Assembly (NCBI GenBank): GCA_028023455.1
Contig: JAQFVV010006852.1
Location: forward strand, 230,899-294,898
Reading direction: 5' to 3'
Length of the DNA stretch: 64,000 bases
From: Epiperipatus broadwayi
Lineage: Eukaryota > Onychophora > Udeonychophora > Euonychophora > Peripatidae
The translations under genes and the position numbers were made by a program. The notes beneath the pieces were generated by a model. It saw only the letters and a list, made by a program, of their open reading frames with translations, was not told where the DNA came from and did no database searches. Positions 1-10,715 of this stretch are shown here, piece by piece. How positions within the stretch are numbered: the stretch's first letter is position 1; every line of letters begins with the position of its first letter.

Positions 1-1741
1 AAATAATAAATAATAATATTGTAATGACTAATAGATAAACATGTAATGAATACTAATTAAGAGTATTCTTTTATATGCATTGTTCCCAAAATTTAAGAAT
101 TTTCACACTTAATGATAAATTTTTAATGCACTCATTTTCTAATAATTAAAATAAAATACATTTGATGGTATGGGAGTTTAAGTATAATTTTTAGAAAGCA
201 AATGCCATTTAAAATATTAAATGCCAGATGTACGTGGCTTGTAAAGGTCCATGCTTTTTTAATTGGATGTTCTACCAATATTTTTTAGAATTTAAAGTAA
301 AGTAAACAAAAGATTTTAAATGTGAGAATTGTACATCAGACTTAAAAACTATTGTTACAGTGGAATACAAAAACTCCAGATGTTTAGCTCATCACTTTTG
401 TAATAATTGGTTGTTTTAACAATTTTTTTTAAAGATTTAATGTAAATTAAACAAAAAATTTAATATTATATAAATAAATTTTCAAATTTTAATAAAGCTA
501 AATTAAAATTTATATTTTTAAATATATTTGTATATTTTTAATAAAGCACTATCTGAATAAAAAATTGCCATCTTCTCTAATTTTTTGGTAGCATCTTGAC
601 TAATCATAATAGTTTTTTAGCTTTATTAATAGATACTGTTATTAAAATCAAAATATAAAAACACTGGTTGTTTTTTGTAATATATTTTTATTAAATATAA
701 TATTTGTAATATTTTTTATTTGCTTTAACATTTTTCTTTAAGATTTTATATAAATATGTTGTTTTTTTTACTAAACACTGCTAATTTATAAAAGTTCATT
801 ACATTTTAAATTAAATATTGCTAAATTTGTTGTTCATCTGAACTATATTAGGGGATTGACAGACCATGAAAGCACAGAGTACCTCAATGTTGAATTATAA
901 ACCTATATTAGAGGCTGTTTTTTGAAGTTGGCTGGGAATGTTTACTAAAAAATATATTCTATATTTGTGTAGTTATAAGCATTTGCATTGATTTTTTTCC
1001 CCAGTATTTTCATTTAATGGCAAAATGACTTCATTCACATAAATGGAGTTATTGTAAATTTTACAAAACATCAGACAAATATACATTTACCAATTAGACA
1101 ACAGAGGAAGTATGGATTTTATATATAAGATTATTATGCCAAAATAATAATCACTGTATTATTTTTTCCCAAGCACAAAACAACTAGTATTATATAAATT
1201 ATGATGATTTCAAGAATGCTAAGTAATAATCTAGATTGAATTCAACTAATTAGGAAAGCAATATAAGCTAAAATTATTTATTTAAGAATGCTATTTTATT
1301 ATAGGAGTTGATTATTAGTTTTAAATAACATACTTCTTTAATCAGCTAAACATTTAAAATTGATTAATTAAAACTAAATTACAATAATATTCAAATTAAT
1401 TAATACTTTTTACTGGTACTAACTTAAATATCCATGATCTAATTTAAATTTAAACTCATTTTAAAGTTCTTCTATGATACTTAAATTTATCAAAAAATTA
1501 TCAACTAAACTAAGTGATTTCAGCTTTAATACTCTAAAATTAAACTCATTACTACTTTATGTCAATAATAAATTTATGACTAAATATTTAAAATTATAAA
1601 AGAGTTACCTATAATGTTTTTAAACATTATAAAATTACACTTAAAAACTACATTTAAGCCATGGATATTATTGTAGTCCTTTTAAAATAATTAATCAGTT
1701 ACACGAACCCTTTATTATCAAACAACTAAGTTTAAAACAAA
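1..1741. other. AT-rich DNA without recognisable gene
   Basis: I see no coding region, RNA gene or clear repeat here. A pyrimidine tract ending in CCCCAG near 1000 resembles a splice acceptor, but no conserved open frame follows it. Confidence 0.5.
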
Positions 1742-1839
1742 GCAAAACTCTCCATATAGTAGTGCCAAACTTGTGGAATCCAGTTCAAGATTTCAACTGT
1801 CCATCTATAGTCATCTCTTCTAGAAATATGTCCAGATAA
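1742..1839 (-). pseudogene. LINE C-terminal tail remnant
   Basis: The minus strand reads, in one open stretch, a peptide containing RRDDYRWTVEILNWIP. This resembles the segment near the C-terminus of animal endonuclease/reverse-transcriptase LINEs (GH-x-x-RR-DDNRW-T-x-x-x-x-W-x-P), the same family as the two longer LINE copies at 45 and 58.5 kb. Nothing upstream or downstream extends it, so it is an isolated fragment of a 5'-truncated, decayed copy. What is seen is the peptide; the family assignment rests on remembered LINE tails. Confidence 0.5.
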
Positions 1840-2329
1840 AAGAGAAGATAATGCAATACAGTATATTATAAATAAATAATATTTTTTCTTTGTCATGTAA
1901 TAATGTACTATAAAAATAATTTAAATATTGCATACCTTAATATACTTCTGAATCTATTTTGCTTTCAACAGACATTTAATGAACCAACAGAGCTTTTTTT
2001 TTTATTTGAATCAATCAGAAAATTATTTTCATACAGGACAAATCTGGAAGGTTTGCAAAGGATGAACAATTAAAAAATGAAAGTTAAAAACAATTATGAA
2101 CTATATCTGGATTAGTCATTTAAAATTAGTATGAGATAGTGATCATATGATGTTTAGTGGTTTAACAACTAAGTTTACTTAATGAAAAATTAAACTGTTA
2201 ATTTTTTTTAATAATATGTCATCACAAAACCTAACATTCAGTTTTAGTATAAAAACTGAGGGTCACAATATAAATATATTTAATTTTGAATGTTATATAT
2301 GATCATGATCATTGAACTAAGTGCAATTG

Positions 2330-2775
2330 ATAAATGTTTTAGTAATTCATTTTACTATATTGTTCATCCAATACAAAATATTATTTTATATTAATGGCCC
2401 TAAATGTATATAAGAATTAGAAAATTTAAGAAACTTTTTTCAAATAAAAATGAAACTATTATAATACAGACAAAAGCTATCCTCATTTATATATAGTCTA
2501 AATCAGACTTTATGGTGAGTTCATTACTTACTCAATTTAAAACCCAAGCAAATGAAAAATATTAGTCAAATATTTGTAATTTTATATATACAGTGTTATT
2601 TCTAACTTGATATATAGCTTCCAGTATTAAACCAAAAAACAAACTTTGCTAATAAATATTTCAGGCCATCTCCACTTTACTAAATTGTTCAACCAATGCA
2701 AAATGAACATTTGTATTAGTTGCCTTGGAATGCATATAATGATTAACAAAACCAGCAATTATTTTTAAACAGGGA
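2330..2775. repeat. Old imperfect duplication
   Basis: The stretch around 2340-2440 (TTGTTCATCCAATACAAAAT, then TGGCCCTAAATGTATATAAG) recurs in diverged form around 2665-2765 (TTGTTCAACCAATGCAAAAT, then TGCCTTGGAATGCATATAAT). This suggests two old copies of one dispersed or tandem repeat. I cannot name the family. Confidence 0.4.
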
Positions 2776-3235
2776 TAAAATGCATATATAAATTCATATT
2801 ATTATTTCCGGGAGTTTTTGTGTGATAAAAATTTCAGTACAATAACAAGTACTTTACTCAGAGCTTTTTTAATTATATTTTTATTACATGATAGCTCCGA
2901 GAAATAATACTATGAATTCATCTTTAATCCAAAAGAATATTAGGATTAATATAAATAATAAAAGCTGGATAAATATAACATTAAATTTAGAACTCCCATA
3001 AATTTAAACAAGTTCATTAACAATACAAAAGACAAAACTTTAATTAACCCTGGGTCAGCCCAATGTGGCCTATTATAAGCTGCAACAAAAAAGACTGTCC
3101 TTATGTATTGAACCAGATACTTTCCGTTTCAATAGTCCTATCGAGGTCATAATTTATCGTTTATTCTTTTGTAATAAAAGTTTAAATTTCAGCACACATT
3201 TTCTTTCAAGAATAGTTTTTATTATTATTATTATT

Positions 3236-3850
3236 ATTCATATTCATATAGGCTTTTTCAAACCAAATTGTGCAAACGCTTTTTGCGAGTGTTAAATAAT
3301 AAATGAATACCCTCTGACCCATACAAGATATAGAATTTATGCAGCAATAAAAGGAATCCTCTTATTACTACGACTCAAATATTTATATATGAGCAAATCT
3401 GAAGTACTGGCACAGAAGGTGTGACTATAGAACAGTCACTTTGAATTACTATATATAACTTATGAATGAATGACGCCGATGAAATTTACTAGAATTTACT
3501 GAACGCTATTCCACCTGAAATTAATCATATATATAAATCAGCATTTATTTTTTATAGCGTCTGTATACAATTGTAATCACATTCATATCGGCTTTTTCAA
3601 ACCAAATTGTGACTGTTCTATAGTCACACCTTCTGTGCTAGTACTTCAGATTTGCTCATATATAAATATTTGAGTCATAGTAATAAGAGGATTCCTTTTA
3701 TTGCTGCATAAATTCTATATCTTGTATGGGTCAGAGGGTATTCATTTATTATTTAACACTCGCAAAAAACGTTTGCACAATTTGGTTTGAAAAAGCCGAT
3801 ATGAATGTGATTACAATTGTATACAGACGCTATAAAAAATAAATGCTGAT
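3236..3850. repeat. Foldback tandem array, family C (~340-bp monomer)
   Basis: A direct copy starts near 3236 (GGCTTTTTCAAACCAAATTG). About 340 bp later, near 3589, the same monomer starts again but breaks off at about 3610. The sequence then turns round and runs back as an inverted copy to about 3850. The 3250-3436 stretch is complementary to about 3610-3800, and 3539-3610 is complementary to about 3772-3850. The palindromic GTGACT...AGTCAC lies at the turn. Runs of ATT flank both sides (3213-3238 and 3852-3890). The direct-then-inverted layout is the same as in the hammerhead arrays at 33, 36 and 50 kb. I could not fit a hammerhead core here. A diverged relative lies at 61.6-62.2 kb. Confidence 0.7.
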
Positions 3851-3869
3851 TTATTATTATTATTGTTAT

Positions 3870-5590
3870 TATTATTATTATTATTAAATTTGCAAGTTAA
3901 AGATAAAATATTTTTAAGAATCAATTTTGTAAAACTTGTAACATATTTATTTTATCTTTAGGAAAGTTTTTTTTTAAATTAAAAGTTGTTTACATTTTTT
4001 TTTCTTTTTGATATTTATAATCTATTTTAAGATGGAGATTTAATTTTGTATTAATTAGTTTAAGTACCCTGGTGAGATATTTAATTAAATTGAGTGTGGT
4101 ATTAAATTAGCCCTGGGCATATACTGTTTAAATAATTAAAAAAGATGAAAAACAAAGTTTACATGGGAGATAAGAGAGTTATATAAATAGCCCTGAGTTT
4201 AGGACAAGAGGATTGGCATTCATTCATTTCTTCAGAAATTATTATTTTCACTGATTCTTCAAATTGTGATCATTCAGAGTATTCTTCTGACATATTATTC
4301 TGTATCAGATATTTCTTCACAATCAGATTCATATTTTCTCTTGATATAGAATCTCAGGTTTGCATACATGCTAATGAGACTCTCAATAAAATTTATATAG
4401 GAGTAGTTATGTTCATTTTAGAGATGTTCAAATTTTATGCCATTGGTTACCAAAACCCCAGAATGCACTGCTAAGCCTAATAAAGACAGATCCTGGCACC
4501 TCCTTGCTGTTCCTACGAAGATGTCATGATTGCCTAAACTAGAACTGTTTCAAAATATGCCTCCACATTCCAACAGCTATTACCAGAGAAAAACCATGGC
4601 AGACTATTATTATTTCTATACACAAATGCCAGTACTCACCAAATATACAGACACTAAGGTAAATTTCCTTTTTATATTCTTGTGAGGGTTAAACCTAGTC
4701 TAAGTCTCTGCTCAATCTCTTTTGTTATTATTTTATATGTTATTCTTTTATTATATGCATTGAAGCCTTAGTGGCAAAATTTCTAGTTTGAAAATTTTAC
4801 TTATCTTAGACTATATGAGAGTCAAATTTATATGTTTAATGTCTTTTGATATTATTAACCCTTAGTAAAATGCTTTGGGAGATCTTTGTAATTTTCTTTA
4901 ACTGACCTGCCCCTCTTGTATTACCTGGAAATTAATTTTAAATATTTAGTTTGCACTTCATGCAGACCATAAATCTTTTGGCTGGTGGTGGTTTATTGAG
5001 TATATTGTTCTGTTTTTCTTAGTAGAGATTTTATTTTCCATAGTTCAGATTACGTAGTCCATAATCTTTCCTTTTTTGGATGACACTAACCTTGGCTGGT
5101 TTAAATGTACCTATTCATAAATATTTTGCAGAATTATGACATTCTTAGTTCCAACATTTTTTTTCAGGCTAAGAAAAGCTCATCTACACTGTCCCATTGG
5201 TTCTCCACACCCATTCTTTTTTTTAATCTCTATAAAAAATGAAATTGGTTTAGGTGAACCGCTACAGGAAGATATAAGCCCTTCTTAAGCTATGGGTGAG
5301 AAACAAACTTATCTGCCAGAGTGTTTTAGTATTTGCATTACTCATATACACTCTCATATGAATATACCAGAAAATCTAGGTCAAACTTTTATATTTTGTT
5401 TGCCAGATTTTATTTGTCTGTTTGTTTTTTGCTTGAATTTAATAAAATTTTAAAGACTTTTAAATTATTTTGGGCTGACATTTGTCTTTGCATTTTCTTT
5501 CTCAATTGTCTGAACAATATTAACAGGCTCTTGCTCTCCCTGGGTCTGGTCAGTGCAAATCATCATCATCATTAACTTTCAATTATGATA
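3870..5590. other. AT-rich DNA, possible decayed promoter
   Basis: No gene is recognised. A TATATAAATAG box at about 4180 followed by a more mixed-composition stretch could be an old LTR or promoter remnant, but no partner repeat is visible in the window. Confidence 0.3.
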
Positions 5591-5599
5591 TCAAATTTT

Positions 5600-5910
5600 C
5601 CAGGTACGCAATGATCTGATGGCACCCTCCATGATCAAAAGAATAAATAACCATCCAGTACAGTATATTATAGAGAAACTAGAGCAAATCTTAGAACTAA
5701 AATGACTCAATACTCATTAATGCATAAGAGATCTAAGCCTGAAGCATCTAATTCATTTGCTTTTCTCAATCATGTGAGAGAACATGACCATAGCTGTGAT
5801 CCAAGCATTGACTAAATTGTATGTGAAGACATAAATGATCTCAAATGCAAAATAAAAGAGGCATTGTTCATTAAACAAAATGAATACAATAGTAAATGAG
5901 TAAGATTTAA
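5600..5910 (+). pseudogene. Penelope-like element, GIY-YIG C-terminal fragment
   Basis: One frame reads YRETRANLRTKMTQ from 5666, then SFAFLNHVREHDHSCD and, after a stop, IKEALFIKQNEYN. This matches the tail of Penelope-like retroelement proteins: the YIG-ET-x-x-x-L-x-x-R-x-x-x-H part of the GIY-YIG nuclease, then an H-x-x-x-x-D-H segment, then the closing KEAL(F/L)I block. The YIG is changed to YYR and an internal stop is present, so the copy is dead. The upstream RT part was not found nearby. It differs in sequence from the Penelope-like copies at 20-27 kb and may be another subfamily. Confidence 0.6.
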
Positions 5911-6708
5911 CTCAGACTAATGTAATCATAAATATATGAATACCATATCGTGCTTAATCGACTTTTGACTATACAACTATGATTTGCAATAGTTGAAAAT
6001 CACTAAGCACATAATTTAAAAAATAAAAATGTACTTTATGAAAGCTTTTTTTGATATGATCTTTATATATATGATTATAAAATGAATATGTAATGAACTA
6101 AAAAAGTAATAGTATTCAAATCAGCAAAAAGTTAATGTTCTCTGCTGACTGATTTATGAATATGATGTAAAATCATCATTGAAAGTATACTCGTTATAAT
6201 AACATTATTAAAAATTTTATATTCAAACTCTGTATAAGTATTATCATATATTAATATATATAATAAGATTTGTAATACAGTTCCATGTAAAACATGAAAA
6301 TTTGAAAACAAAATTTTTGCAGTTTACAGTTCATTCAGAAATCTTGCATATTTATAAATTAGTAGGTATTTATTGCTGATCAGGAAATAAGTATTGGAAG
6401 AATTTTATTTATAAGAAAAACATAAAATGAAATCTGTGAAAATTTTGATATACTATTAGTTAATTAACTATAAGAATATGTTTTACTGTATGATTGCATT
6501 TTGGAACAAAATAATGTAAAACTGTATTTCAGACAATGAGCTGTTTAAAATTCATTTTACTTTGTAAAAAATGATAGTGTACATTATAATTAATGATGAA
6601 TAAGCCTCACCAATATTTTTTGAATATTATTATTTAATTACTCTTGAATCTTCATCATATTATAATTCATACAAAAATGTTAGTAGTATTACTAAAAATT
6701 AATATCCT

Positions 6709-6806
6709 ATCAAGTGTTGGTGGCCTAATGGTTAGCATAGCTGCCTTCCAAGGAGCTGGCCCGGGTTCGCTTCCCTGTCAATATATTTGACATATGAAAA
6801 AAAAAG
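6709..6806 (+). mobile_element. tRNA-Gly(UCC)-derived short SINE
   Basis: The head aligns by eye with eukaryotic tRNA-Gly(UCC): box A region TGGCCTAATGG, anticodon loop CTTCCAA (anticodon TCC), box B GGTTCGCTTCC. After the tRNA part there is only a short CTTGACATATG-type tail (here TTTGACATATG) and an A run. Direct repeats TAATATCCT (6700-6708 and 6807-6815) flank it and look like a target-site duplication, so it moved by retrotransposition. The acceptor stem no longer pairs well, so it is not a working tRNA. A second, older copy sharing the tail lies at 54.5 kb. Confidence 0.8.
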
Positions 6807-7519
6807 TAATATCCTGAGTTCCAGATTAAAACTCTAATAAAATAAAATTAACTGAATTAGAATTAAGTTCTACTACTTTAAGAAGTTGAATATATTTCAT
6901 TTTTCTGAGCAACTGATAATATATAAATAAATAAACTACTGAAACCTCTTACATGGTTAAGAATCATAATTGCACTCTAAAAATTAATATTTCATGTTTA
7001 TATAAAAAATATCGTCCTTCTAAAACTAGAATTTACTTATCATTTATGTACAGTAAACCGAGCAACAAATCATCTCCAATTTGATTCTTTTAAACAGACT
7101 AACCTTTTCTTATCCTATTTCGTCTTTTTTTTTTTTTTTTAAAAACTACTTTACAGCTTGCTAATAAAAAAAAAAAGAATAAAAAATGCCACTGAAAGTA
7201 CAATTTACTTTTACTTTCAAAAAGATTATAAGAATTAGCAGCATTTTAGAATTTTATTTTTATTTTTTAACGATTAAAACAAAATCAAAAGTAAAAACAA
7301 ACAAGCGTAAATGGCATTCAATAAATATATTTATTTTACTTAATTTTTTTTAAAAATGAAAGTAATAAATGCCATGTTTAACTATAGGTATTTTTTCTTA
7401 AAAATGACTTGATTCAAATATAATTTTTTTGATGCAGTAATTAATGATAAAAAAGTATACTGCATATATTCTCTTATTCTTTTCTTTCACTTTCTTTGCA
7501 TATCTTCATATAATCATAT

Positions 7520-7646
7520 ATATTTCTTATAACACTTCTTTCATATACACTTCAATGCAAACAAATTTTCTTAAACTTCTTTATTTTCCTTACAGTTTCG
7601 ACTTTGCATTGAAGTGTATATGAAAGAAGTATTATAAGAAATATAT
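7520..7646. repeat. Palindromic repeat abutting the LTR element
   Basis: Left arm 7524-7561 (TTCTTATAACACTTCTTTCA and onward) is complementary to right arm 7603-7641, with a ~40-bp spacer. The right arm runs straight into the LTR at 7647, so the retrotransposon inserted into or at the edge of an existing foldback element. No clear continuation of the arm is seen past the far LTR at 15113. Confidence 0.65.
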
Positions 7647-10121
7647 TGTAACCGGACCCCCATACAACCCTTTTATTACGTCAGTTGTAACAATTTTCTG
7701 ATGAGCATGCTGTAGGAAGGAACCATCAATTGACATTCCTAATGCAGATGTTAATGCCTCCTACAACAATATTTCCTGCTCATCAGAGGATGTAGTACCA
7801 TAGAGACTGGAAACATCTAAATATTTCTATGTTTGGTTTCCCAAAAAGCGCCATTAGAGTTCCGTCTCACTACAACCTGACTGGCCTAGGTCTAGTTATG
7901 TCAGACGTAGCTCAGAAAGCATGAGATTCTCATGAACAAGTGCTATAACTGATGAGTGATGCAATAAAACAAAACAGAATTGGACAACTGGATAACCAAT
8001 TTAATTTTTAGTAACAAAAAAAAATTTATTAAATAACAATTAATTTGCAATTTCTAACGAAGTTCATTTCTATCCACATGATAACTCATTTTCATTTTAC
8101 TTATGAAAGAGCTAGAAGCAGTTCTTTTTTTTTATCAATAGTTCATTTACAAGTTCATTTATGAGAAGACGTTTGGAAACAGTCTAATTCAACAATAGTT
8201 CATTTTTGAATTCCTTTATGAGAAGAAGCTTGGAAATATTCTAATTCAACAATAGTTCATTTTGAATTCATTTATGAGAAGAAGCTTGGAAACATTCTAA
8301 TTCAACAATAGTTCATTTTTGAATTCCTTTATGAGAAGAAGCTTGGAAATATTCTAATTCAACAATAGTTCATTTTGAATTCATTTATGAGAAGAAGCTT
8401 GGAAATATTCTAATTCAACAATAGTTCATTTTTGAATTCCTTTATGAGAAGAAGCTTGGAAATATTCTAATTCAACAATAGTTCATTTTGAATTCATTTA
8501 TGAGAAGAAGCTTGGGAATATTCTAATTCAACAACAGTTCATTTTGAATTCATTTATGAGAAGAAGCTTGGGAATATTCTAATTCAACAATAGTTCATTT
8601 TTGAATTCCTTTATGAGAAGAAGCTTGGAAATATTCTAATTCAACAATAGTTCATTTTTGAATTCCTTTATGAGAAGAAGCTTGGAAATATTCTAATTCA
8701 ACAATAGTTCATTTTTGAATTCATTTAAGAGAAGAACTCTAGAAGCAGTCAAGCATTTATGGTTTATACAATAATTCATTTTGAATTCATTTATGTGAAG
8801 AAGCTTGGGAGCAGTCAAGCATTTATGGTTAATACAATAATTCATTTTGAATTCATTTATGTGAAGAAGCTTGGGAGCAGTCAAGCATTTATGGTTAATA
8901 CAATAATTCATTTTGAATTCATTTATGTGAAGAAGCTTGGGAGCAGTCAAGCATTTATGATTTATACAGCATTTCATTATTTTATGAATTATTATTGATT
9001 GGTAAACATTTAAACTCAGCAATTCTTGGTTTGTGGAGCATTCATCATTTGATAATTAAAGCATTTATAATTTAGTCAAATATAAAAGTATATTCATACA
9101 CATAAACTCTGTTACATTACTCAGATGGAAGTAATATGCAATTAAAGCATTTCTAATCCATATAGTAAATACGTTCAAATATTTTTATAAATAAATTTGC
9201 GTACAATTATTTCATAACTTCACTTTATAACGTATGATAAAGATGTTTTAATATTTTACAAAACAAATTCTATGTAATTATTTCATAACTTCACTTTATA
9301 ACGTATGATAAACATGTTCTAATATTTTATGAAACAAATTCTATGTAATTATTTCATAACTTCACTTTATAACGTATGATAAAGATGTTTTAATATTTTA
9401 TAAAACAAATTCTATGTAATTATTTCATAACTTCACTTTATAACGTATGATAAAGATGTTTTAATATTTTATAAAACAAATTCTATGTAGATATTTCATG
9501 ATGTCAATTTATAATTTATGATAAAGATGTCTAAACATTCTTATAACATAATTACCTTCCAGTTTTGCAGTCTAGTTTACTCAAAAGAAGGCGGGTTATT
9601 TCATCTATGGAAAGTCATGGCACAGCGTGGAGAGAGTGAAGCCGCTAATTTACCCCATTGTCATTATAATTCCTCTAGCAAAGCTTTCTTTTTCCATTTT
9701 CACGTTTTGTTAAAGCTATATTTTAATATGTCAAAAGAATTAAGTAATACACTTTTTTTTTTAAAAAAAAAAATTTAATATGTTCTGCCTCTCTGTGTAA
9801 GACGAGAGAAAAAAAAAAGTTCTTTTCTTCCGACGACGTGCCTAATTTGAATACTGCCTCAGTTTAACCCAAGTATCTTTTTTTTTTCTTTTTAATGATT
9901 GGATAATTAATTTCTTTTTTTTTTTATTGAGACAGATAAAAAAAAAATAAGATGATATAACATTTTATTCAAATCCATCAATCACAAAATTAAAAATATG
10001 ATTTTTTTTTAACAAATCACAGCTTTATTGCATTCCCAATTAGACTGAATCACGCTAGACATTTTTGAATGGGGGGGGTCTTTTGAATATTTATATGAGG
10101 AACAGCATATCTGTTTCATTA
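7647..10121 (-). repeat. 3' LTR (left copy)
   Basis: It starts TGTAACCGG on the plus strand and ends ...GTTTCATTA. Inside are three tandem arrays: ~56-bp units with GAGAAGAAGCTTGG (about 8170-8743, nine full units), 66-bp units starting GCAGTCAAGC (8744-8960), and 71-bp units with TTCATAACTTCACTTTATAA (about 9205-9490, four units). Apparent open frames across the 66-bp array are repeats, not genes. A hairpin with a perfect 10-bp stem CTGATGAGCA/TGCTCATCAG lies at 7698-7786. Confidence 0.85.
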
Positions 10122-10140
10122 CCCCTCACCAAATTTTGGG
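10122..10140 (-). promoter_or_regulatory. Polypurine tract candidate
   Basis: On the minus strand this reads a G/A-rich run with GGTGAGGGG immediately before the 3' LTR. That is the position where plus-strand DNA synthesis is primed in LTR retrotransposons. Confidence 0.5.
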
Positions 10141-10352
10141 ATGAAATCGCCTGGAAGTACGATTTCATTCCATATACTATACACATTATTTCTCAGTACT
10201 GCCTGGTTTTAGATATGCTGATGAATGGGTAAGATGAGCTGGAAAAGTGAATACATGAACCATAGCCTCCAATGCCAGGATAAGTAGATGGCCAAGCACA
10301 AACTACCAGCATGCACCGCCCCATGATGTCACGAGAAAATATCTCATTTTTA

Positions 10353-10462
10353 AGCACTACCTCTCTTGTACCTAGAAGTATCATCCAACCAAGAATAGGA
10401 GCCAGAGAAAAAAAATCAATTTGGCACTCAGCCAACCCTGCTCAGCTTCGGTGAGTCTTAGG
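10353..10462 (-). pseudogene. 5S rRNA-like segment inside the LTR element
   Basis: The minus strand carries CACCGAAGCTGAGCAGGGTT, close to the 5S rRNA box A region (GAAGCTAAGCAGGGT). After about 30 inserted bases come TTGGTTGGATGATACTTC and TAGGTACAAG, which resemble the 5S stretch TACTTGGATGGGAGACC and its continuation. Box C is damaged. It may be a 5S-derived relic captured by the retrotransposon or a chance resemblance. It lies between the ORF end and the polypurine tract. Confidence 0.3.
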
Positions 10463-10715
10463 GGCTATCATTTGGCCTATCCATGAGACCAAGGCCTATA
10501 CATGAGACCTATATATACGCACTGCTGGACTACTCTTGGAGCACAACATCCAGGTCTGGATAGTGCCGAGCATATACTTCGGAGCATCATAACACAATGC
10601 ATCCAAGCAGCTCCGCTCAATCATCCACCATCTCAACATGAAAAACACAAGTTCATGCATCACTACACCACACTCACAAACCCTTTTCCATCAGCTATCT
10701 CTATTTTATTCTGAA

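Noticed and set aside
7698-7800. CTGATGA on both strands of the LTR hairpin as a hammerhead
   Set aside because: The bases between CTGATGA and the nearest GAAA or GAAC cannot form a stem II, and no stem III or cleavable triplet follows. The CTGATGA strings are just the two sides of one hairpin.
8693-9022. Frames on both strands of the 66-bp LTR array (also 13677-14048)
   Set aside because: A 66-bp unit is a multiple of three, so frames stay open by repetition only.
9518-9778. 86- and 90-codon frames in the two LTRs (also 14502-14774)
   Set aside because: They occupy the same LTR position, end differently because of homopolymer changes, and have no known motif.
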